NCBI GenBank assembly: GCA_001189275.1
Contig: CP012158.1
Coordinates: 1,789,704 to 1,853,703, forward strand
Length of the DNA: 64,000 nucleotides
Direction: 5' to 3'
From: Pyrobaculum sp. WP30
GTDB lineage: Archaea; Thermoproteota; Thermoprotei; Thermoproteales; Thermoproteaceae
The notes beneath the pieces are model-generated. The model was not told where the DNA came from, searched no databases, and saw only the letters and a list, made by a program, of their open reading frames with translations. Shown here one piece after another: positions 25,415 through 33,594 of the stretch (position 1 is its first letter; every line of letters starts with the position of its first letter). Made by a program: the position numbers and the translations under genes.

Positions 25415-26826
25415 GGCGGTACTTAATCCCTCCGCTTTTTTTCCTCTCAGTATTTGCAGCCCCTTACATCATTCTCCTGGCTAAATACGGCGTCTCCCTG
25501 CAGGTGGACAGCTACGTGCTTTGGGTTTTCGCGTTTACTTGGGTCCAGGCGGCGGCCTCGGCGGCTTTGTCTCTGGCGGTGGGGCTTGTCCTGGTGCCGG
25601 CGTATGTCCGGTTTCCTTGGGTTAAGCCCGTGGCTCTTGTGCCGTTTTTCGCCCCCGCCCTCTCCACTGTGGATGCGTTGATTAGGCTCCACGGGGACTT
25701 CATGTACGGGCCGTGGGGCATCGTGGTGGCGCACGCCGTGTATTACGGGCCCTACGTGGCGCTGGTTGTGGAGTCTAACCTCAGGTCTATCCCGGCCGAC
25801 TTGCTGGAGGCGGCCGATCTATACGTGAGGAGGGCCGCCACAAGGCTGAGGATTGTCTTCGCCGAGTTGCGTCCCGCGGTTTTGTACTCCTTTTTTACCG
25901 TGTTTATCTTCAGCTTTCTCAGCTTCACAACCCCGCTTCTCTTAGGCGGCAGATACCCCACCCTTGAGCTACTCGTCTATATCTACGCCACCTCCTTCGC
26001 CTCTACGGACCTCGTTGCCAGCCTCGTGTTGCTGGGCCTACTCTCCTCGGCTGTGCTCGCTCTTCCCCTCCTCAGGATCCCGGCGCCCCCGCCTGCGGAG
26101 CCCGCCCCGAGGACCCCCGCCGTGGGGCCCGTCCCCACGGCGTTTTCCCTCGGAGTAGCGCTTTATTTCTTCGCTGTGGCCTTCTACATCTTCTCGCCTC
26201 TGCTGGAGCCCCGCGGCGTTGACGCCGTGGTTCGGCCTCTGTTTAACAGCTTCGCCGTGGCGCTGACGGCGTCTGCGGCGGTGCTTCTCGTGGTGTTGGC
26301 CTTCCTGGTTTCGGACTCCGTCGGCTCGCGGCTGCCCGCGTTGACATATGTGGTTACGGTCTCTCTCTCGAAAAGCCTCTTTGCCCTCGGCTTCTTCCAC
26401 ATGGCCCAGCCGCTGTACGGCACCTTGCTTATTCTAGCGGCGGCCCACTCAGTGGTTATCGCCCCGCTTGCTTACTCCCTCGTCAAGCCCTCCTGGGAAA
26501 AGATAAGAATAGATACCAGGGAGGCTTGCGTCTTGTACCTGGGTCCTTTGAAATGCGTCACGCGGATAATAAGCGAAGCCCTCGGCCCAACCCTCGTGCA
26601 GACTTGGCTGTTTGCCCTTGCCTCTTCTCTGTCTGAGACGACGCTGGCGTTGATGCTCACCACGGGCGGCGCCGCGACGCTCTCCGCAGAGGCCGTCCGA
26701 CTCCTCACCTCAAGAGCGCCAGACTTGATCGAGATGGGGCATTTCTACTCGGCGGTGCTCGCCCTATTGGTGCTGGTGCTACTCGCTGCGTCGCGGCTCA
26801 TAAAGCCGAGACCCTACTCCATCTGA
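25411..26826 (+). CDS. Two-domain ABC permease (ThiP/FbpB-like)
   Basis: A 471-residue permease with about twelve membrane helices arranged as two homologous halves, as in ThiP and FbpB. Coupling-loop regions are at DLLEAADLYVRRAATRLRIV (first half) and CVLYLGPLKCVTRIISEALG (second half). GTG 25411 overlaps the binding protein's TGA. Its 3' end overlaps the convergent ATPase gene by 13 bases, so the importer's genes are split over two transcripts. Confidence 0.85.
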   Translation: MRRYLIPPLFFLSVFAAPYIILLAKYGVSLQVDSYVLWVFAFTWVQAAASAALSLAVGLVLVPAYVRFPWVKPVALVPFFAPALSTVDALIRLHGDFMYGPWGIVVAHAVYYGPYVALVVESNLRSIPADLLEAADLYVRRAATRLRIVFAELRPAVLYSFFTVFIFSFLSFTTPLLLGGRYPTLELLVYIYATSFASTDLVASLVLLGLLSSAVLALPLLRIPAPPPAEPAPRTPAVGPVPTAFSLGVALYFFAVAFYIFSPLLEPRGVDAVVRPLFNSFAVALTASAAVLLVVLAFLVSDSVGSRLPALTYVVTVSLSKSLFALGFFHMAQPLYGTLLILAAAHSVVIAPLAYSLVKPSWEKIRIDTREACVLYLGPLKCVTRIISEALGPTLVQTWLFALASSLSETTLALMLTTGGAATLSAEAVRLLTSRAPDLIEMGHFYSAVLALLVLVLLAASRLIKPRPYSI

Positions 26827-27740
26827 GGAAAGCACTTCCCCTTGACCACGTCGAAGGAGAATGAACCTGACCGCGGCGGCTTAGGTGTGACGATTCTTAC
26901 GTGTTGCCCCTCCACCTCCGCCAAAACCTCGTATCTCCCGGCCTTGTACCACACGGCGACGACTCGGCCGACGTAGGTGGTGCCAGGCGCCGCGTCCCAC
27001 GGCCTGAAGTAGAAAAAGCCGCAGTCTGCCCTCAGCCGGTTTGTGTAGCCGAGGAACTGGGCAACCTTGGGCGTCGGCGGGTTTTCAAAAAGCTCCACGG
27101 CGTCCCCCTGGGCCGCCACCCGGCCGTCCATGAGGACCACCACGCGGCTTGCGACGAAGGTCGCCTCCTCGAAGTCGTGCGTGACGTACAAAACGGTACG
27201 GCCCCTAGACGCCTCGTAGATATAGGGCAGGACCTCCCCCCTCAGCGGGGTGTCCAGCGCCGTGAGAGGCTCGTCGAGAAGCAAAACGGGAGGCTCCAAC
27301 ACTAGCGCCCTGGCGAGGGACACCCTCTGTTGTTGCCCTCTGCTGAGCTGGGCGGGGTACCTCCCGGCTAGGTGCCCAAGCCCCAGGACTTCCAAAACCT
27401 CGCGCGCCCTCCGCACAGCCACCTGCCTAGATGCGCCGCGGGAAATGAGCGGCTCCGCCACGTTTTCCAACACGGTGAGGGAGGGGAAGAGGGCGGGGCT
27501 TTGGAAGACGAGCCCCACTCCGCGGCGCCAGGGCTCGAGCGTCGTCACGTCGCGTCCGTCTATATATACACGGCCTTCGTCCGGCTTGACAAGCCCCGCC
27601 ACGATGCGGAGCAACGTGGATTTGCCGGATCCTGAGGGCCCCACGACGGCCACCCTCTCCCCCCTCCCCACCTCTAGGTCTATAGGTCCGAGTATGAAGT
27701 CGCCGAAGTTCCTCTTGACGGCTCTGAGGGATAGCGCCAT
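26814..27740 (-). CDS. ABC ATPase with C-terminal TOBE-like region
   Basis: A 308-residue ABC ATPase with Walker A GPSGSGKST (near residue 36), signature LSRGQQQRV, Walker B LLLDEPLTALDTP and H-loop VTHDFEEA. About 75 residues after the ATPase core look like a TOBE-type regulatory region, as in FbpC/PotA-type subunits. It is convergent with the permease it most likely serves. ATG 27740 overlaps the TAA of the upstream regulator by one base, so regulator and ATPase are made together. Confidence 0.88.
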   Translation of the reverse strand: MALSLRAVKRNFGDFILGPIDLEVGRGERVAVVGPSGSGKSTLLRIVAGLVKPDEGRVYIDGRDVTTLEPWRRGVGLVFQSPALFPSLTVLENVAEPLISRGASRQVAVRRAREVLEVLGLGHLAGRYPAQLSRGQQQRVSLARALVLEPPVLLLDEPLTALDTPLRGEVLPYIYEASRGRTVLYVTHDFEEATFVASRVVVLMDGRVAAQGDAVELFENPPTPKVAQFLGYTNRLRADCGFFYFRPWDAAPGTTYVGRVVAVWYKAGRYEVLAEVEGQHVRIVTPKPPRSGSFSFDVVKGKCFPQME

Positions 27741-28318
27741 TACTTTTTGACAGCCTTGACGCGGAGTATGCCGGGCGCCGTGATGATCTCCTCCACCTCG
27801 TAGTTGAGCTCCTCTAGGAGGCACTGGACGGCTTTGGCGGTGATCTGGACGCTTTCTAGGCTGTAGCCGACCCCTATCGTGTCCATGGTGAACTCTCCGT
27901 CTTTCGCCTTGACCTCAAAGCGCCTAGCAGGCACCACCCTCGCCACGTAGGGCGCCAGCTCAACCGCCTTTTCCAGGTCTCCAAACACAGCCTTGATGTA
28001 GGCGGCCAGCATCTTGCCGGCGTCGCACCAAGCCCGTGTCACGGCGTCGGGGTTTTCCTTATACATCTCCACTATCATCCTGTCGAGGACTCTGCCCGGC
28101 ACAGGTACGCTTTCTAGCTCCGTCATTACCTTATAGAATTGGGCTATCTCCTTTATCTGTGCTACGCTGTAGCCCTGGCGGATGAGGTCCAGCCCCACGG
28201 CAAGTATCTGGTTGGCGAGTGCATACTGCGTCATGCCCAGCTCCTCGGCTGTGTTAGCAAGCACCTCAGTAACCTCCTTGGCCACTGCGATGTTCACCCT
28301 GTCTTTCTTCATGTTCAT
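27740..28318 (-). CDS. Ribbon-helix-helix-like putative regulator
   Basis: A 192-residue protein whose first 45 residues (KKDRVNIAVAKEVTEVLAN, then EELGMTQYALANQILAVGL) resemble a ribbon-helix-helix DNA-binding unit. The rest (helical middle, then beta-rich end with FTMDTIGVGYSLESVQITAK) may be a sensor domain, and it has two Cys. ATG 28318 lies about 25 bp after TTTAAAAC. It is cotranscribed with the ABC ATPase and divergent from feoB, with repeated AAATAGAT sites between, so it may regulate both. The function is inferred from context. Confidence 0.55.
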   Translation of the reverse strand: MNMKKDRVNIAVAKEVTEVLANTAEELGMTQYALANQILAVGLDLIRQGYSVAQIKEIAQFYKVMTELESVPVPGRVLDRMIVEMYKENPDAVTRAWCDAGKMLAAYIKAVFGDLEKAVELAPYVARVVPARRFEVKAKDGEFTMDTIGVGYSLESVQITAKAVQCLLEELNYEVEEIITAPGILRVKAVKK

Positions 28319-28366
28319 AAACCATAAAAATCTGCACCGTTTTAAATGTTGTGTACATTATGCGAT

Positions 28367-28419
28367 AAATAGATGAGGTTGCATCCATATATCTATCAGA
28401 AATAGATTTCGAAATAGAT
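28367..28419. promoter_or_regulatory. Repeated AAATAGAT sites between regulator and feoB
   Basis: Three direct copies of AAATAGAT lie at 28367-28374, 28400-28407 and 28412-28419, the last two inside an 11-base direct repeat GAAATAGATTT. A near-inverse ATATCTAT precedes the second copy. The stretch is very AT-rich and sits upstream of both divergent promoters. This is an operator candidate. Confidence 0.5.
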
Positions 28420-28476
28420 TTTACAAAAATTAAAAGAACACTTGGAAAATTTTTAAATACACAATGTTAATAGCGT

Positions 28477-30180
28477 GTGAGGCGCTACGCCATTGCGGGC
28501 CCGGTAAACGTGGGCAAGTCCTCTCTGTTTTACGCCCTCACAGGTTTTTATGTAAAGACCGCGAACTACCCCGGCACCACTGTGGAGATACACAAGGCGT
28601 ATCTGAGGCGGGACGGCGAAAAAATCGAAATCGTAGACCTGCCGGGGGTTCTAAACCCCGAAAACCCCCGCGACGAAGACGAGAAGATCGCCATGAAGGA
28701 GATAGCGGAGGGTTCCTACGACGGCGTGGTGGTGGTCGTTGCGCCCCACGCGGTTGGAAACGCCTTAAAAATTGCAGAGGTGGCCGGCAGGTACAAGCCT
28801 GTAGCCGTGGTTTTCAACATGGCCGACCTCTGGACCCCGCCTTATTCGGAGGAGGAGCTTTCCAAGGCCCTTGGCGTGCCTGTGGTCTACGTGTCAGCCA
28901 CCAAGAGGAGTGGCGTGGAAAAGCTGGTGAAGCTGTTGGTAGAGGGGCTTCCCAGGGGGACGCTGCGCCCAATCAAGTTGGAGCCTCCCGCCACCGCGGC
29001 GTTTAAGTCCTCCGTCTTGGCTCGCCCCGTCTTGGCGCTTCTGACGTTGGTGGCGCTGGGCTTCGCCGCGGCGCTTTTCCTCATGGCTGTCGTCGAGGGA
29101 ATCACGCCGTGGGGCGCTCAACTGCCCGTGTCGATAGTACAACTCTTGGACGCAGTCGACGGCGCCGTGTCCAGCTGGATTCTGGAGAACCTAGGCGGGC
29201 TTGCCGGCCGCTTCGTGGCGGAGGCCTTGTGGGGCACCTTATTAACTCTGTTAACAATATCAGTATACGTCTTTGTGGCTCTTTCGCTCATCACGTTGTA
29301 TGAAGACAGCGGCGTGATTGCCCTCCTCTCCAGAAGCCTCGAGAGGCAACTAACACGCCTGGGCATACCTCCCCGTGGCGTCGTCTGCCTCTTTGTGGCG
29401 GCCTCCTGCAACGTGCCCGCTGTGGCCACGGCTAGGGTGCTGTGGGGGAGGTCAAACCGCGTCCTTACCGCTCTGCTGTTGCCATATGTGCCCTGCGTCG
29501 CGAGGCTCGCCATATTCGCCGCTGTGGCGACCGCCGCCTTTGCCCACATGCCGTATCTCATACCGCTCGCCGTGTTCCTCCCCTACGTAGTCGCCTTTCT
29601 TGTGGTGCTCCTCGCTTCGTTTATATATAGACGCTTGCTGGGCCTGGGCGCGGCCGCCGGAGGCGAGGTGCCGCCCTCCCTGATACTCCTCCCAAACCTC
29701 CGCATATACGCCTTGAAAGTGGCGGCTGAGTTCCGCGAGTTTTTCCACAAGGTGGCGCCGCCTCTTGTCGCCGTCATGCTCGCACTGTGGCCGCTTCAAG
29801 CCTTCGGGCCCCACGGCGTTGCCAAGGACGTCTCCCATTCCTATCTCGCCTTGGCCGGCCAAGCCATGCAACCTCTCTTCGGGCCGCTTGGCATGCCTTG
29901 GGAGCTGGTGATGCCGCTTATAGGTGGCTGGATCTTTAAGGAGGTGGTGCTGGGTCTCCTCGAAGCCACCGGCGGCTTGCAGTTGCTTCCCTCCCTGCCG
30001 CTACCGGCTGTGTTTGCCTACTTGGTGTTTACGGCCATGTACTCCGCATGTATCGCAACCCTCTCCTCCATCTACAAGACGGTGGGGCTTAGGCTTACTC
30101 TGCTCAGCGTCGCGGCGAACCTACTCCTGGCTTACGTCGCCGCCTACCTCACCTACTTCACGCTTTCTCTAGTCTTCTAG
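28477..30180 (+). CDS. feoB: FeoB-type ferrous iron transporter
   Basis: A 567-residue protein. The N-terminal GTPase (to about 165) has G1 GPVNVGKSS, G2 region TANYPGTT, G3 DLPG and an altered G4, NMAD. The membrane part has the two FeoB gate motifs: SCNVPA and, after LLLPYV, PCVARL, followed by the second gate domain. It is shorter than bacterial FeoB (700 or more) because the spacer and C-terminal domains are reduced. GTG 28477 lies about 22 bp after TTTTAAATAC. No feoA is adjacent. Confidence 0.9.
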   Translation: MRRYAIAGPVNVGKSSLFYALTGFYVKTANYPGTTVEIHKAYLRRDGEKIEIVDLPGVLNPENPRDEDEKIAMKEIAEGSYDGVVVVVAPHAVGNALKIAEVAGRYKPVAVVFNMADLWTPPYSEEELSKALGVPVVYVSATKRSGVEKLVKLLVEGLPRGTLRPIKLEPPATAAFKSSVLARPVLALLTLVALGFAAALFLMAVVEGITPWGAQLPVSIVQLLDAVDGAVSSWILENLGGLAGRFVAEALWGTLLTLLTISVYVFVALSLITLYEDSGVIALLSRSLERQLTRLGIPPRGVVCLFVAASCNVPAVATARVLWGRSNRVLTALLLPYVPCVARLAIFAAVATAAFAHMPYLIPLAVFLPYVVAFLVVLLASFIYRRLLGLGAAAGGEVPPSLILLPNLRIYALKVAAEFREFFHKVAPPLVAVMLALWPLQAFGPHGVAKDVSHSYLALAGQAMQPLFGPLGMPWELVMPLIGGWIFKEVVLGLLEATGGLQLLPSLPLPAVFAYLVFTAMYSACIATLSSIYKTVGLRLTLLSVAANLLLAYVAAYLTYFTLSLVF

Positions 30181-30739
30181 ATTTCACCGCGAGATAAGCC
30201 ACAGGAGTCACGACGTGGCTCATCAAGGTGTAGGGCACGGCCGCCGCCGTGGCCGTTGCGCAAAACACGTGGACAACAAGAAGAACGCTCGCCGCATCAA
30301 GAGTCTGCGGAAGAGATAGGGCGATCTCCACCACGTACTCCCTCGGCGCCGCGAGACTCATCGCCGTACCTGTGGCGGCGGTTAAGAGAAGCAACGTTGA
30401 TATGAGGAGATACTCGCGGTCTTTTTCGGAGAGCCTCCCGGCAACCAGCAGAGCCAGGGCGGCTGTAGCCGTGAGGCCCGTGGCGGTTCCCAGCTTTGGA
30501 AGGACGGGGGGCAACTCCTTTACAAACATAAAGAAGTGGCCAAAGAGCGAGGTGATTATGGCGACGTGAAAAAGGAGCGACAGCGCCCTGAGCCGCTTGT
30601 TGACGATCCCTCCGAAAGTCAAGAAGCGCATGAGCTCTTGAGGCGCCACAGCTGTGGAAGACTGTGACAGCGCCTGGTAGGCTCTGTAGATAGCCAGCGC
30701 AGTGGCCGCGGTGAATACAGGGAGGAATATCAGGAGCAT
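30158..30739 (-). CDS. Cytochrome b-type membrane subunit (DsrM/NarI/HdrE-like)
   Basis: A 193-residue protein with five predicted membrane helices. His residues within or near helices (FHVAIITSLFGHFF, VLLVVHVFCATA, MSHVVTP) could ligate haem b, as in the NarI/DsrM/HdrE family. ATG 30739 lies about 25 bp after GTTTAAATC and diverges from the iron-sulfur subunit. The 3' end overlaps feoB by 23 bases. It probably passes quinol electrons to or from the DsrK-like partner. Confidence 0.7.
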   Translation of the reverse strand: MLLIFLPVFTAATALAIYRAYQALSQSSTAVAPQELMRFLTFGGIVNKRLRALSLLFHVAIITSLFGHFFMFVKELPPVLPKLGTATGLTATAALALLVAGRLSEKDREYLLISTLLLLTAATGTAMSLAAPREYVVEIALSLPQTLDAASVLLVVHVFCATATAAAVPYTLMSHVVTPVAYLAVKSRRLEKA

Positions 30740-30818
30740 GGTAGAGCTAACCTTTTGTGATTTAAACTGTTGCTATGTAGGTTTTACACTTTTCAAACTG
30801 CTAAAATCCCCCTGGTAT

Positions 30819-32009
30819 ATGTCTGACGTGGATAAAGCCCCTTATGCCCTGTTTGTAGCGTATGCTTGCACCCGCTGTAGGAACTGTATAGAGATGTGCC
30901 CATCATATATCGCCACTGGCGAATTCGCCAACACGCCCATGGGGAGGCTTCAGCTTGTAAGGAGGAGGGCAACACCCGATGAGCTTTACAGAAGCTTCTC
31001 GCTGTGCGCCATGTGTAAGAGATGCGCCTACTTCTGCCCCCTGGGTCTCGACGTCGCCGAGGCGACGCGGCAGATAAGAGGCGTGCTGACCGCCGCCGGC
31101 AGGCCCGTGTCGTATGTGGCGAAGGTGGTCGACAACTTCCTGAGGCATGGAAATAACGTGGGGATGCCTCCCAAGGTGGTGGCCATGGCGGCTAGGGCGT
31201 TGGCTAAGAAGATCATACAAGAAAAGGGGGCGGAGCCGCGGCTCTACCTCTTTGACGGAGAGCGCTACGTGGAGGCGCTAAGCGGAGCTGAGGAGAGGCC
31301 GAGGGGGATAGTCGCGCTTCTTTTCCCCTCGTCTTCAGACTTGTTTGAGTTTGAGGAGGCGTTCCGCGGTTACGTGTACCTCCTTAATCTGCTGGGTTAC
31401 GACGTTGTTTTAAGCCTCCGGGTGACCGATACTGCGAATTACGGCTACTACCTCGGCGCGGAACACATGCGTAAGATCGCGGGTATGTACCTAGAGGAGA
31501 TACGGCGGGTGGGGCCGCACATCGTAGTGTTTGGGGAATGCGGCCACGGGTGGCACGTCTTTACGCGGCTTGTCGCGCCTGAGTCGCCTCGACCCGCCGT
31601 ACATATACATCAGTTGTTGTTCCGGGCGTACAGCCGCGGCGAGCTGAAGATAAGGCGTGTAGAGGCGCGGCGGCCTGTGGTCTACATGGACCCCTGCAAT
31701 TACTCGCGTGGTGCTTCTCCGATAGTAACAGAGCCTAGGGCCCTCCTAAAAGCCGCCGTGGGGGAGTACGTGGAGCTGTGGAAAAATCCGAGGGAATCCC
31801 TCTGTTGCCTGGGAGGGGGCGGACTCATAGCTCCTGAAGCAATGGAGCTGGCCGTGAAGTATTGGGAAAAGATGTATAGAGGGGTGGAGTTCGGCACCGC
31901 TGTGAGGCCCTGCGCCACCTGCAAAGCCCAGCTGAGGAGGGTCTTCCACGCGTTGGGAGTCCAGGCCGATGTGGCGGGCGTCGTGGATCTTCTCTACCGG
32001 GCTACGTAG
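30819..32009 (+). CDS. DsrK/HdrD-like iron-sulfur protein with CCG domain
   Basis: From ATG 30819 the protein has 396 residues. Two [4Fe-4S] motifs come first (CTRCRNCIEMCP at 17-28 and CAMCKRCAYFCP near 65). The C-terminal half has cysteine-rich CCG-type sequences: GECGHGWH, DPCNYSRG, ESLCCLGGGGL and CATCKAQL. This is the catalytic layout of heterodisulfide reductase HdrD and of DsrK, which handle disulfides at a special cluster. The first motif reads GECGH rather than CCG, so that half of the site is divergent. With the adjacent membrane subunit and DsrC it forms a thiol-disulfide/quinone module. A 5' extension to 30702 is unlikely. Confidence 0.82.
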   Translation: MSDVDKAPYALFVAYACTRCRNCIEMCPSYIATGEFANTPMGRLQLVRRRATPDELYRSFSLCAMCKRCAYFCPLGLDVAEATRQIRGVLTAAGRPVSYVAKVVDNFLRHGNNVGMPPKVVAMAARALAKKIIQEKGAEPRLYLFDGERYVEALSGAEERPRGIVALLFPSSSDLFEFEEAFRGYVYLLNLLGYDVVLSLRVTDTANYGYYLGAEHMRKIAGMYLEEIRRVGPHIVVFGECGHGWHVFTRLVAPESPRPAVHIHQLLFRAYSRGELKIRRVEARRPVVYMDPCNYSRGASPIVTEPRALLKAAVGEYVELWKNPRESLCCLGGGGLIAPEAMELAVKYWEKMYRGVEFGTAVRPCATCKAQLRRVFHALGVQADVAGVVDLLYRAT

Positions 32010-32340
32010 AGGAGAGGACTTGAGAAAGGCAACCGGTAGGGGGCTCCACGCCAGCTAAGGCGCAGATGGCGCCATAGCTCCCGCCGAAGGCCTCAAGCAG
32101 AGTTTTCTTGTCGACGCCCAGGTCTGACTCTATGACCGAGGCCGGGGGACACACCTCGTATTGTTGCCAGAAGTTCCTGACGTACTCCACCACCCTCCTT
32201 ACTGTGTCTGTGAATTTTATACCATTTATCTCTGCGAGGAGCTTTGCAAGCTCTAGGCTCCACTCCTCCTTGTTCTTCGGGACGCAATTTTGAAGCTCTA
32301 TCCGCCTCCCCGCCAGAACCACCGCGTTTGGACACCTCAC
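32002..32340 (-). CDS. dsrC: DsrC-family sulfur-carrier protein with C-terminal extension
   Basis: From GTG 32340 (24 bp after CTTTAAACC) the protein has 112 residues. The fold signature runs through VEYVRNFWQQYEVCPPAS and the C-terminal arm YGAICALAGVEPPTGC. Both redox cysteines are present, C93 and C104, the 11-residue spacing of true DsrC, which carries sulfur as a trisulfide and exchanges with DsrMK. Normally the last Cys is followed by one residue; here eight more (LSQVLSST) follow. The 3' end overlaps the DsrK-like gene by 8 bases. An ATG at 32349 is too close to the TATA box. Confidence 0.85.
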   Translation of the reverse strand: MRCPNAVVLAGRRIELQNCVPKNKEEWSLELAKLLAEINGIKFTDTVRRVVEYVRNFWQQYEVCPPASVIESDLGVDKKTLLEAFGGSYGAICALAGVEPPTGCLSQVLSST

Positions 32341-32448
32341 ATCTGTCATAAGCCGTCAGGTTTAAAGCGCTGAGGTTGGTGCAAAATAAACACGTCAAGA
32401 AACATGAAGTGACTCAACTGTTATAAAAATCCGCTTAATTTATTTTTT

Positions 32449-33594
32449 ATGTATCCGCAACTGGATGAGGTACACAACCTTGTGAGGAAAACAGCAAGGG
32501 ACTTCGTGGAGAGAAAGGTGGAGCCCAACGCCAGGAGGATTGACCAGGGGTGGTACCCCAGGGAGCTGTTGCGTGAAATGGGGGAGCTGGGCCTCCTCGC
32601 GCCGCACGCCCCGCCGGAGTACGGAGGCCCCGGGCTGGACTTCCGGAGCTTGGTGCTTGTGGTGGAGGAGGTGGCTAGGTCAAGCCCGGCTCTGGCCACC
32701 GTCGCGGAGGTTCAGGGCTCCATGGTTGTGCATAACCTCATGCACTACGCTGGGCGGGAGCTCCGGGAGAGGTGGCTACAGCCTGCCGTGAGGGGGGAGA
32801 AGATCATCGCCTTCGCTCTTTCCGAGCCTTGTTGCGGCTCAGACGCCTTTTCGCTTGAGACGAAGGCGGAGCGCGTGGGCGGCTCGTGGGTTATCAATGG
32901 GACTAAGCTGTGGATAACCTCAGGCATGTACGCCGATGCCTTCTTAGTGGCGGCGAGGACTGGGTCGCCCAAGGAAAAGCACAAGACCGTGACGCTGTTC
33001 CTCGTAGAGCGGGGGAAGTGCGTGGAGACGAACCCCGTCACCGTGATGGGCGTCAGGGGGACCGGCACTGCGGAGGTCAAGCTCCATGGTTGTGAGGTAG
33101 GCGACGAGGCGATAGTAGGCGGTTTAAACGGCGGCTTCAAGGTGGTGCTCGACGATCTAAACAACGGCCGCACCTGCGTGGGCGCCATAGGCCTCGGCAT
33201 TGCGCAGGGCGCCATAAAGGAGGCCGAGGCGTATGCCAGGAGGAGGACGGCGTTTGGCACTGCCATAATAAACTTCCAAGTTCTTCAACACTACGTGGCA
33301 TCAATCAAGGCACAGATAGAGGCTGTGAGAGGCGTTGTCTACACCGCGGCCTACTACAGAGATAAAAACGTCGAGTTTTTCCCGCTCTACGCCCAGATAG
33401 CCAAGTACCTGGGGTCGCGGCTCGCCGTAGATGCAACGCGCATAGCTATGCAGATAATGGGGGGCTTCGGCTACTCCACAGACTCCAAGGTGGAGATGCT
33501 GTATAGAGACGCCAAGGCCACCGAGATCTACGAAGGCGCCAACGAGGTGGTTCTCAACGCCTTGTTTAAACTCGCCGAAAAGTACGAAGCCTAA
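32449..33594 (+). CDS. Acyl-CoA dehydrogenase
   Basis: A 381-residue flavoprotein of the acyl-CoA dehydrogenase family. Signature 1 is ALSEPCCGSDAFSLETKA, with KLWITSG following. Signature 2 is QIMGGFGYSTDSKVEMLYRDAK, and the catalytic-base region is IYEGANEVVL near residue 366. It oxidizes acyl-CoA to enoyl-CoA, passing electrons to ETF. ATG 32449 lies about 24 bp after TTATAAAAA. It stands alone and is convergent with pyrC, sharing a 4-base overlap. Confidence 0.93.
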   Translation: MYPQLDEVHNLVRKTARDFVERKVEPNARRIDQGWYPRELLREMGELGLLAPHAPPEYGGPGLDFRSLVLVVEEVARSSPALATVAEVQGSMVVHNLMHYAGRELRERWLQPAVRGEKIIAFALSEPCCGSDAFSLETKAERVGGSWVINGTKLWITSGMYADAFLVAARTGSPKEKHKTVTLFLVERGKCVETNPVTVMGVRGTGTAEVKLHGCEVGDEAIVGGLNGGFKVVLDDLNNGRTCVGAIGLGIAQGAIKEAEAYARRRTAFGTAIINFQVLQHYVASIKAQIEAVRGVVYTAAYYRDKNVEFFPLYAQIAKYLGSRLAVDATRIAMQIMGGFGYSTDSKVEMLYRDAKATEIYEGANEVVLNALFKLAEKYEA

